Positions 1 to 5,635 are shown, counted from the stretch's first letter. The stretch is 6,037 nt of DNA from Anaerolineales bacterium (GCA_030668545.1 DAOUTT010000149.1:1-6037), one strand, 5' to 3'. Notes: generated from the letters alone by a model not told the origin. Numbers and translations are program-made.

Positions 1-1
1 A

Positions 2-802
2 GTCCACCTGCTTTCCCCTCACTGGTGTAAATCCATTAAATAGCTTTTGGTCCTCTGGGTTTAACTTTGCGATCAAATCCTTATCAAGACAAGAGTAGAT
101 GCGTTGAGCAAACAGCTCCATCCAGATGAATTGGCGGGTGATCAAGACCAGGTTGCGGTTGGTCGTGACCGTGGCGCTCATCTCTTCATCGCTGTTGGCA
201 ATCAAGGCCTCCTGCTCATCTACGACCACAACAATGTTGTCGGTCAGTTCCTGCAACTCACTCTCGTGCGGCGGGTGGTACGCCACCTTTCCGCATCCCA
301 ACTCAAGGTCGCCCGTGAGTAAAGCACTCACACGAACGCCGCGATCGTGGGCAACCCGCACAAATTCTTGGAGTTCCCGCAAACCCTGGTCAGACAGCAC
401 AAGCATTAGCTCATCCTGTGCTGATTGAATCATATCGGCGGCATAGGAGATCACCGAAGTCTCTCCCGTAATCGTCCAGAGAAAATCCCCCGATCCAGTT
501 TCATAGACATGAGAGAGGCCGCTCGAAAGCGCCTGCATCTTCCTATGGTGCTCTATGTTCGCACTTTCTAACAACGCCTCCGGCGGGAGAGGGCGGTAGA
601 GTGTGGCTTTCGCCTTCACAGACTTCAACACCACACCTCGAGCGTCAAGGCGACTGAGCGCCTCATACACCATCGAGCGCGGCACGCCGGAAACTTTGCT
701 TAGTTGATAACCCGTTGCGGGGTTGTTACGCAGTAAAACCAGGTACACCTTCGCCTCAGAGTCTGTGAAACCAATGCCGTTTAACTCGGCAACCAAATCC
801 AT
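2..802 (-). CDS. TrmB-family transcriptional regulator, 3'-truncated by window edge
   Basis: The reading frame is open from an ATG at 802 to the window edge (267 codons, no stop), so the C-terminus is missing. Residues about 1-70 form the winged helix-turn-helix typical of TrmB, with a recognition-helix segment SGVPRSMVYEALSRLDARGV at 38-57. A helical linker (about 74-100) follows, then an effector region (about 108-165) and a C-terminal segment (about 189-240, with VVVVDEQEALI and NLVLITRQFIWMELFAQR) that resemble the PLD-like ligand-sensing part of TrmB proteins. Family members sense sugars or other metabolites and repress or activate transport genes; no ligand can be assigned here. The start is supported by GTGAGG five bases upstream of the ATG. 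It follows xth on the same strand but has its own promoter and operator in the 143-bp gap, so it is probably a separate unit. The family is confident; the regulon is unknown. Confidence 0.86.
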   Translation of the reverse strand, partial: MDLVAELNGIGFTDSEAKVYLVLLRNNPATGYQLSKVSGVPRSMVYEALSRLDARGVVLKSVKAKATLYRPLPPEALLESANIEHHRKMQALSSGLSHVYETGSGDFLWTITGETSVISYAADMIQSAQDELMLVLSDQGLRELQEFVRVAHDRGVRVSALLTGDLELGCGKVAYHPPHESELQELTDNIVVVVDEQEALIANSDEEMSATVTTNRNLVLITRQFIWMELFAQRIYSCLDKDLIAKLNPEDQKLFNGFTPVRGKQVD

Positions 803-814
803 ATCTGCCTCACT

Positions 815-848
815 CAAAATAGTAGTTCGACTACAAACTACTATTTTG
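815..848. promoter_or_regulatory. Operator-like 13-bp inverted repeat at the TrmB-gene promoter
   Basis: CAAAATAGTAGTT (815-827) and AACTACTATTTTG (836-848) are perfect 13-bp inverted arms separated by 8 bp. Nested inside is a second dyad, GTAGT-N3-ACTAC (822-834), so the GTAGT half-site occurs more than once. The repeat covers the proposed -10 element and start point and ends 13 bp before the ATG, a position where a bound dimer would block transcription. The simplest inference is autoregulation by the adjacent TrmB-family protein. A transcript hairpin is also possible, but it lacks a GC-rich stem. Confidence 0.65.
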
Positions 849-870
849 CATTAAAGTATGCATCTGTCAA
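843..870 (-). promoter_or_regulatory. Sigma-70-type promoter of the TrmB-family gene
   Basis: On the minus strand a perfect TTGACA (865-870) is followed after 16 bp by CAAAAT (843-848, four of six consensus bases). The transcription start would fall near 836, giving a leader of about 35 nt with the GTGAGG ribosome site. The spacer also holds a small inverted repeat, TGCAT-N6-ATGCA (847-862). The assignment rests on consensus matching only. Confidence 0.6.
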
Positions 871-945
871 ATGCGGGTGGAAATCTGAATTAGCAGATAA
901 GGGGTTATTCGATCGAGGGAGCTAACGGTCTGCCCAGATCACACG

Positions 946-1707
946 TCAACGCAGCGTTAGGCTGACGGGGCAATGGTCCGAGCCAAAAACATCCGGATGT
1001 ATCTCGGCAGAGACGATTTGTTCTGAGAGGTCCGCGCTGACGAAGAAATAGTCGAGTCGCCAACCCACATTGCGCTCGCGCGCTCCTCCCCAATAAGCCC
1101 ACCAGCTGTACGCGGCGCGCTCGGGGTGCTGTTCGCGGAAGGTGTCGATGTAACCTTGCTCGACGACTGCGTCGATCCACTCTCGCTCGATGGGCAGGAA
1201 TCCTGTCGATTTCTGGTTTTGTTTGGGGCGAGCCAGGTCTATCTCACGATGGGCCGTGTTTATATCCCCACAAAATATTACACTGCGACCTTTAGATCGC
1301 AGTGCATTGCAGGTATCGAGCAGCGCTTTTTTATACGCCATTTTAAAAGGGACCCGACTGTGGTCGCGGGAGCCGTTAGGAACATAGGTCGCCAGCAGGA
1401 CAAAGTCATCGAAGTCCGCCAAGATGGTTCGACCCTCGCGGTCGAATTCCTCTTGCCCAAGACCTATCTGCACACTCAACGGTTCAGTGCGGGTGTAGAG
1501 GGCGACGCCACTGTAGCCCTTGCGCTCCGCTGATGACCAATAAGAACGGTATCCCTCTGGCTCGAGCAGCTCAGGATCCAACTGCTCTGGCTGGGCTTTT
1601 GTCTCCTGGAGACAAATAACATCCGGGCGAGTATTGGTCACCCACTCCAAGAATCCTTTTTTCTGCGCGGCGCGTATGCCGTTGACGTTCCAGGAAAACA
1701 GGTTCAT
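946..1707 (-). CDS. xth: Exodeoxyribonuclease III (AP endonuclease, ExoIII/XthA type)
   Basis: The 253-residue protein is a full-length member of the endonuclease/exonuclease/phosphatase fold and close to the 268 residues of E. coli ExoIII. Family blocks appear in order: WNVNGIRA (6-13), LQETKA (33-38), YSGVALY (65-71), ATYVPNG (106-112), FCGDINTAH (145-153), TGFLPIEREW (168-177), GWRLDYFF (215-222) and SDHCPV (243-248). The expected catalytic residues are present: N7, E35, Y108, D148, N150, D219, D244 and H245. ExoIII cleaves 5' of abasic sites, removes 3'-blocking damage and degrades one strand of duplex DNA in cytoplasmic base-excision repair. Its ATG shares one base with the feoC stop (TAATG) and is preceded by AGGGA, so it is probably coupled to the iron-transport operon. 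Function is near certain; the operon placement is the unusual part. Confidence 0.96.
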   Translation of the reverse strand: MNLFSWNVNGIRAAQKKGFLEWVTNTRPDVICLQETKAQPEQLDPELLEPEGYRSYWSSAERKGYSGVALYTRTEPLSVQIGLGQEEFDREGRTILADFDDFVLLATYVPNGSRDHSRVPFKMAYKKALLDTCNALRSKGRSVIFCGDINTAHREIDLARPKQNQKSTGFLPIEREWIDAVVEQGYIDTFREQHPERAAYSWWAYWGGARERNVGWRLDYFFVSADLSEQIVSAEIHPDVFGSDHCPVSLTLR

Positions 1708-2030
1708 TATTCCCTATCTCGATCTCTTGCTACCCAGCAAGTTCCGTGCTGGGTAGGGAGTTCCCACCCTTCTCGCGGAACAAGACAAAATCGACGACCC
1801 TCCAACGGGAGAACAATACAAAGACTTTGTGCTGGACATTGCCCACAGAGTCCATCACGCCCCAGTTCCATCAACCGCCCTGACCTCACCAGCGTTTCAA
1901 GCATCCCCTCAACCACCGTGATGTCTTTGCCGAACGTGCTTGTCAGCTCACGGCTCGATAGAGGGCGTCGTTCACGATCAAATTCCGCCAGGATTTGCGC
2001 CAGAACGGATGTTTTCTGTGCCCCGCTCAT
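1707..2030 (-). CDS. feoC: FeoC-like winged-helix protein with cysteine cluster
   Basis: This 107-residue protein begins at an ATG overlapping the stop of the upstream feoB gene by four bases (ATGA), which selects this start over longer in-frame versions running antiparallel to no signal. Residues about 8-58 form a winged helix: helices around VLAQILAEF, the LSSRELTSTF and ITVVEGMLETLVRSGRL recognition region, then a wing. C62-x2-C65-P-x4-C71 sits at the wing, where FeoC proteins carry an oxygen-sensitive Fe-S cluster motif (CxxGxCKxCPx6C in enterobacteria). Here three cysteines remain: the first position is Gly57 and the last spacing is shorter, while C82 and C98 are additional. In enterobacteria FeoC binds FeoB and protects it from proteolysis; a DNA-binding role is also proposed. 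The identity rests on position, fold pattern and cysteines rather than strong conservation. Confidence 0.8.
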   Translation of the reverse strand: MSGAQKTSVLAQILAEFDRERRPLSSRELTSTFGKDITVVEGMLETLVRSGRLMELGRDGLCGQCPAQSLCIVLPLEGRRFCLVPREGWELPTQHGTCWVARDRDRE

Positions 2031-3727
2031 GTCAAAACCAACAATTGCCCCAGTTGAAAGACAAGCGTCGCCACAAGCCAGGCCATCCCGGTCTGGCTTA
2101 CCGCGGAGAAAAGAGCCCACCGCCCGCCGAATTCGGCGCGGATCGCCCCCAGTGTAGCCACACATGGCGTGTAAAGCGAGACAAATACGATGAACGCCAG
2201 GGCGGAAAGAGGCGTGAAAGAGTTTTGTAAGGAATAACTGAGCGCCGTACCTCCTTCTTCTCTCTCTTCTTCGCCTCCGAATAACTGGACCCCGGGAGTA
2301 AGGGCGTCTAATAACCGCTCTCCAGCGCTAATAGAAGCCCCAATAAAACCCCTTCCAATATCTACCAGGTCCTGAAGCGGATCGACCTCGCTTTCTGTTT
2401 CGGTCTCTACAGGATTATCCAGATAGATCTGTGTCATCGTCGCAATCACAAGCTCTTTGGCTACCATTCCCGTCAAGAGCGCTCCTGAAGCCTCCCAGGA
2501 CCCAAAACCTGCTGGTTCAAGCACGGGTGCGACAAAACCACTGACCTGCCCAAACACACTCTGCTCCAATCCAGGCGCTTTCGGCGGAACGTTCAGAAGA
2601 AACCACACAACCATGGATGCGGCCAGTATTAGTGTCCCTGCGTTGCGCAGAAATTCGCCTGTCCTTAGTGAGACGTGGATCCACAAATTACTCAACCTTG
2701 GCAGGCGATAAGAGGGCAGTTCCATCAGGAAAGAAGTTTCTTCAGAAGATCGAAGCATCGACCGCGAGTAGAAAAATCCCAACAAGACCGCCATGGCAAT
2801 TCCTAGCGCATATAAACCCCAAATGATCCAATCCGCGCTTCGACCAAAGAAAGCCATCCCAAACACAACATATACCGGAAGTCGTGCGGAGCACGACATG
2901 AAGGGCACAAGCAACGCAGTGAGCAAGCGGTCGCGGCGGCTTTCGAGTGTCCGCGTGGCATAAATGCCCGGGACCGCGCAGCCAAAGCCAAGTATTAATG
3001 GCACAAAACTCTTTCCGTTTAAACCCAAGAATGAGAGGAAGCGATTCATTACAAACGCAACGCGCGCCAAATAGCCGCTATCCTCGAGTAAGCCAATAAA
3101 GAAAAACAGGACTACGAGACCAGGAATAAAGACCAACACACCGCCAACACCAGCTATAGCCCCGTCCAAGATCAACCCGCGCAACCAGGTGGATGCGCCA
3201 ATTGAAGAAAGTAAGGCTCCTGCCCAGTTTGTAATCGGTCCTGAAACAACCGCGTCGACCCACTCCAGGTATGGCTCTGATACGTTCACAACCAGGCTGA
3301 AGACCAGGTACATCACCATCATAAATATCGGAATCCCCAGCCATGGATGTGTGACAACCCGGTCTACCCTCTCTGCGCGCGTGCGGGCAGGTTCCTCTGG
3401 GCGCGTGAGTGATTGTTCCACAATCCTGCCCACTCGCTCATAGCGTCTGTCAGCAATGGCAATATCCAGCCCTTCAGGGATCTGCTTCTCTAGCCGCTTC
3501 TGGATCGAATGAACCTGTGCCACTACAACACGGGCATCTTCAACGCCGAGAAACTGTTCGAGAAGGTCTGTCTCCCCTTCAAGCAGCTTAACGGCGAGCC
3601 AACGCGGTTTAATTTGATTCGGGAGCACGAAGCGCTCTTCGATGAGCGCTCTCAGGTTCTCAATTTCAGGTTCGATCACAGAACCGTAATCGATCTGAAA
3701 AGCAGAGTTTGTGTCAGGGTTCGTCAT
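2027..3727 (-). CDS. feoB: FeoB C-terminal protein: GDI domain plus Fe(II) permease membrane domain, without GTPase domain
   Basis: This 566-residue protein is the membrane half of the ferrous-iron transporter FeoB. Residues about 15-108 are soluble and helical and correspond to the GDI/spacer domain that normally follows the G domain. The permease core follows: a first membrane segment at about 131-148, AGVGGVLVFIPG (192-203) and LLEDSGYLARVAF (213-225). The gating region has GFGCAVP (247-253), ATRTLESRRDRLLT (257-270) and PFMSCSARLPVY (275-286), with conserved C250 and C279. Then come AKELV (423-427) and YTPCVATL (519-526). A hydrophilic acidic stretch (437-495) separates the last two. No G1-G5 motif is present; these are in the preceding gene. 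Its ATG overlaps that gene's TGA (ATGA) and has no clear Shine-Dalgarno, so translation probably depends on coupling. Together the halves total 746 residues, about the length of an ordinary single-chain FeoB. Confidence 0.95.
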   Translation of the reverse strand: MTNPDTNSAFQIDYGSVIEPEIENLRALIEERFVLPNQIKPRWLAVKLLEGETDLLEQFLGVEDARVVVAQVHSIQKRLEKQIPEGLDIAIADRRYERVGRIVEQSLTRPEEPARTRAERVDRVVTHPWLGIPIFMMVMYLVFSLVVNVSEPYLEWVDAVVSGPITNWAGALLSSIGASTWLRGLILDGAIAGVGGVLVFIPGLVVLFFFIGLLEDSGYLARVAFVMNRFLSFLGLNGKSFVPLILGFGCAVPGIYATRTLESRRDRLLTALLVPFMSCSARLPVYVVFGMAFFGRSADWIIWGLYALGIAMAVLLGFFYSRSMLRSSEETSFLMELPSYRLPRLSNLWIHVSLRTGEFLRNAGTLILAASMVVWFLLNVPPKAPGLEQSVFGQVSGFVAPVLEPAGFGSWEASGALLTGMVAKELVIATMTQIYLDNPVETETESEVDPLQDLVDIGRGFIGASISAGERLLDALTPGVQLFGGEEEREEGGTALSYSLQNSFTPLSALAFIVFVSLYTPCVATLGAIRAEFGGRWALFSAVSQTGMAWLVATLVFQLGQLLVLT

Positions 3728-4266
3728 ACAATCGGGTTTGGTGTTCGTTCTTTGGATTGTAGTTTCGCATAACGCAGTATCGCCTCTTTCAATTCATCGA
3801 TCCCTTTACCTCGAGCGGCTACCATCCTGATCACCGGGGCACCGCCCAACTCTTCTGACAAGTCATCGCTATCAATCTCGAAACCGATTGTTTCCGCCAT
3901 ATCCGTCATATTCAAAGCTATGAGAACTGGAATCTGCAGCTCAAGGATCTGTACTACAAGATATAAGTTCCGCTCCAGGTTTGATGCATCTACCACGACC
4001 ACAACGACGTCTACTTGCCCTTCAAGCAGAAAGTCGCGCGCCACAACCTCCTCTTCGGAATACGCCGCCAGGCTGTACGTCCCCGGAAGGTCCACGACCT
4101 CTATCCACATGCCCTCGTATTTATACCGACCGCTTTTGCGTTCGATTGTTTTACCGGGCCAGTTCCCGGTATGCTGCCGTGAACCGGTGAGTCGATTAAA
4201 TACCGTGGTTTTTCCGGCATTCGGGTTTCCCGCCAATGCAATTGTCAGCTCTGTATTACGCCTCAT
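3724..4266 (-). CDS. feoB: FeoB small GTPase domain as a separate protein
   Basis: This is the G domain of FeoB encoded as its own 180-residue protein. All five GTPase motifs are visible: G1 GNPNAGKT (13-20), G2 threonine T40 in NWPGKTIE, G3 DLPG (59-62), G4 NMTD (119-122) and a G5-like VAARGKG (149-155). The chain stops just after the helix that ends the G domain, and the GDI and permease domains follow in the next gene via an ATGA overlap. GTP binding and hydrolysis would gate Fe(II) passage through the partner at the inner face of the membrane. Three consecutive ATG codons (4272, 4269, 4266) compete as start. The third is chosen because GAG lies six bases upstream; the choice changes the N-terminus by two residues at most. 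The frame is open upstream to 4464, but that part overlaps feoA and has no family similarity. Confidence 0.94.
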   Translation of the reverse strand: MRRNTELTIALAGNPNAGKTTVFNRLTGSRQHTGNWPGKTIERKSGRYKYEGMWIEVVDLPGTYSLAAYSEEEVVARDFLLEGQVDVVVVVVDASNLERNLYLVVQILELQIPVLIALNMTDMAETIGFEIDSDDLSEELGGAPVIRMVAARGKGIDELKEAILRYAKLQSKERTPNPIV

Positions 4267-4678
4267 CATCATCTCTAACGGATTGCACTGGATCAACGTC
4301 GTCGAGTGAAGTTTTTCTCCACCTTCGAGATCGCCCGCTTCTCCATCCGCGACCTCTTGGTCCGCCCCCACGCCCCCAGCGGCGCAAACCCCTCCGCCTA
4401 TGTGAAAACTCAGGCATCGGCTCCAGCGGGGTGACAAATAATTGATGAGCCACCCTGCGATCAACCGCCAACTGTGATCCGCGCACCCGCAGCAAAAGCG
4501 GTTGCCCAGGGTCCGACTGAATAACCGTGATCTCAGTGCCCGGGTTTATTCCCAATTCTGCCAGGCGACGAGACCGGCGACAATGGCGCCCAAATCCAAC
4601 CATGCGTACGCGTCCACCCGACGGCACTTCGCTGAGGGGCCTATTGGTATATTTACGTTCAGTTTCTGTGCTCAACAC
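4256..4678 (-). CDS. feoA: FeoA-family protein with arginine/glycine-rich C-terminal extension
   Basis: Residues about 13-87 form the SH3-like FeoA core, with RRLAELGINPGTEITVI (37-53) and PLLLRVRGSQLAV (60-72) matching the family's LxxLGxxPG signature and second half. FeoA is a small cytoplasmic protein thought to dock on FeoB and stimulate its activity. Typical FeoA proteins are about 75-85 residues; this one has 140. The extra tail has 13 arginines in 29 residues (94-122), with RG/RGG-like spacing, then an acidic end (DDVDP and DDDEA). The start is GTG, directly after the TGA of the upstream regulator (TGAGTG), with GGAG three bases before it; the next codon, TTG, at better spacing, is an alternative. 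The 3' end overlaps the GTPase gene by 11 bp. The core is confident; the tail's role is unknown. Confidence 0.9.
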   Translation of the reverse strand: MLSTETERKYTNRPLSEVPSGGRVRMVGFGRHCRRSRRLAELGINPGTEITVIQSDPGQPLLLRVRGSQLAVDRRVAHQLFVTPLEPMPEFSHRRRGLRRWGRGGGPRGRGWRSGRSRRWRKTSLDDVDPVQSVRDDDEA

Positions 4679-5365
4679 TCACTCCGTTTCGTTGCCGTGC
4701 ACCAGCTCAATAAGGATATGCTCTGCCACCTCTCGGCCCAGAACCTGCTGCTCTCCATCCATCAAGACCGAACGCGGTCCATCATATGGAGCGATCTCCT
4801 CGATGCGAACGCGGCTACCAGGTCGGACTGCACGAGCATCAAGATAATCCAGTATCTCGCCATCCTCCTCGCGGATACACAAAACGACTCCTTCCTGCCC
4901 AACGCCGAGATCAGAAAGCGGTGTCGTCTCCCTAACTTCAAGAACTCCCTGTGTTGGCGGTATGGGGTTGCCATGCGGGCAAAAAGAAGGGAAACCAAGG
5001 TGCTCATCTAGCGCATCCGTCAATGTATCCTCGCTAACATGCTCCAACTGGCAGGCAAAATCATGGACCTGTTTCCAAGGAAGCCCAAGATGCTCCGTCA
5101 GAAAACATTCCCATAGTCGGTGTCGCCGCAGGATGCCTTCCGCCCGGTTCATGCCATCATCGGTCAGACGTACACCCTTATAAGGTGTGTGTTCTAACAA
5201 ACCGCGGTCCTGAAGCCTGTGAACCATCTCGCTCGCGGAAACCGTCGAGATACTGAGTCGCTCAGCAATATTTGTGACCGGAACGAGATTCCCATGACGA
5301 GATATCTCGGCGATTGTCTTCAAATACATCTCTTCGCTCTCGTCAAATTTGTGCAACTCTTTCAT
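4679..5365 (-). CDS. DtxR/IdeR-family iron-dependent transcriptional regulator
   Basis: The 228-residue protein has the three-part DtxR layout. A winged helix-turn-helix (about 11-75) carries VTNIAERLSISTVSASEMVHRLQ. A dimerisation and metal domain (about 76-137) ends in FCPHGNPIP. A C-terminal SH3/FeoA-like domain spans about 146-222. Metal ligands can be placed against C. diphtheriae DtxR: M13 (M10), H82 (H79), E86 (E83), H101 (H98), C105 (C102), E108 (E105) and H109 (H106). Cysteine at the C102 position is typical of iron-sensing DtxR/IdeR; MntR proteins have an acidic residue there. The ATG at 5365 is chosen over an in-frame TTG at 5383 because AGGGG lies six bases upstream. It heads the feo operon and probably represses it with Fe(II) bound, through the iron box in its promoter. 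It could also control distant genes. Confidence 0.93.
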   Translation of the reverse strand: MKELHKFDESEEMYLKTIAEISRHGNLVPVTNIAERLSISTVSASEMVHRLQDRGLLEHTPYKGVRLTDDGMNRAEGILRRHRLWECFLTEHLGLPWKQVHDFACQLEHVSEDTLTDALDEHLGFPSFCPHGNPIPPTQGVLEVRETTPLSDLGVGQEGVVLCIREEDGEILDYLDARAVRPGSRVRIEEIAPYDGPRSVLMDGEQQVLGREVAEHILIELVHGNETE

Positions 5366-5371
5366 GAGCTT

Positions 5372-5376
5372 CCCCT
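5372..5376 (-). promoter_or_regulatory. Ribosome binding site of the iron regulator gene
   Basis: AGGGG on the minus strand ends six bases before the ATG at 5365. This is the strongest Shine-Dalgarno sequence in the operon. It sets the start codon of the first gene and argues against the upstream in-frame TTG, which would place this site inside the coding region. Confidence 0.75.
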
Positions 5377-5413
5377 GAATCAATAACTGCGCCTCCCTAA
5401 AAGCGGGAATCGT

Positions 5414-5442
5414 ATAATTAGGATACCCTTATATTAACTCAA
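5414..5442 (-). promoter_or_regulatory. Promoter of the iron regulator-feo-xth operon
   Basis: On the minus strand TTGAGT (5437-5442) and AATTAT (5414-5419) each match the sigma-70 consensus at four of six positions and are separated by an ideal 17 bp. The inferred start is near 5407, giving a leader of about 40 nt before the ATG at 5365. The coincidence with the iron box strengthens the call. Confidence 0.55.
5418..5436. promoter_or_regulatory. DtxR/IdeR-type iron box in the operon promoter
   Basis: TTAGGATACCCTTATATTA matches the DtxR/IdeR consensus TWAGGTWAGSCTWACCTWA at 15 of 19 positions. The mismatches are at positions 6, 9, 15 and 16. The left 14 bp also form an approximate dyad, TWAGGRTAYCCTWA. 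The site fills the -35/-10 spacer and touches the -10 element, so a bound repressor would exclude RNA polymerase. The gene directly downstream encodes a DtxR/IdeR-type regulator with iron-type ligands, which makes negative autoregulation the natural reading. Binding itself is inferred. Confidence 0.65.
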
Positions 5443-5457
5443 AAGGCCGCCCTGACA

Positions 5458-5475
5458 ATATGACGGGTGTCATAT
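5458..5475. promoter_or_regulatory. Crp/Fnr-type palindrome upstream of the feo promoter
   Basis: ATATGAC-GGGT-GTCATAT is a perfect 7-bp inverted repeat with a 4-bp centre. Written as TATGA-N6-TCATA it shares the TGA-N6-TCA core of Crp (TGTGA-N6-TCACA) and Fnr (TTGAT-N4-ATCAA) sites. Its centre lies about 60 bp upstream of the inferred transcription start, a common class I activator distance. No Crp/Fnr gene is in the window, so the binding protein is unknown. Confidence 0.45.
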
Positions 5476-5635
5476 GCCAACAGCGACGTCTATCACTGCA
5501 AAAATGAATACACAATCGGCCCTGGGGGTTGTTCTTAAAGCATCTCGCTGAATTACATTAGGCGGGCGCGGATTCATCCATTACTGCTGCCCGCTCGAAA
5601 AGATCCTGGCAGGGGCTGAGTGCTCCTTCTGCTGC

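Noticed and set aside
883..898. ATCTG-N6-CAGAT hairpin downstream of xth as a terminator.
   Set aside because: The stem is only 5 bp and AT-rich, and only short T tracts follow on the transcribed strand. The TTGACA promoter lies just beyond. No convincing intrinsic terminator for the feo-xth operon was found.
948..958. AACGC-A-GCGTT dyad at the end of xth.
   Set aside because: It lies across the last codons and stop of xth, is short, and has no U-run or regulatory position.
905..1533. Alternative-frame open stretches over xth on both strands.
   Set aside because: xth has complete catalytic motifs in its own frame; the others are Arg/Leu-rich by-products of its codons.
2031..2165. Longer form of the FeoC-like protein beginning upstream at 2165 (152 aa).
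   Set aside because: The extra 45 residues overlap the conserved end of the FeoB permease, look non-native (Arg/Gly/Cys-rich), and an ATGA start at 2030 fits the operon's coupling style.
3724..3740. The feoB split as a sequencing error or pseudogene.
   Set aside because: Both halves end or start at domain boundaries with an ATGA coupling like other junctions in this operon, and all key motifs are intact. Conservation in relatives would settle it.
4273..4464. Longer form of the FeoB GTPase beginning at 4464.
   Set aside because: The added 66 residues have no family similarity and lie entirely within feoA. The G domain normally starts a few residues before GNPNAGKT, as it does from the ATGs at 4266-4272.
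3920..5011. Open frames on the plus strand opposite the feo genes (3920-4309, 4502-5011 and others).
   Set aside because: They are antisense to genes with clear family motifs, show no recognisable domains and have no promoter or ribosome-site support.
5366..5383. TTG start six codons upstream for the DtxR-type regulator.
   Set aside because: The ATG at 5365 has AGGGG at ideal spacing, and a start at TTG would place that ribosome site inside the gene.
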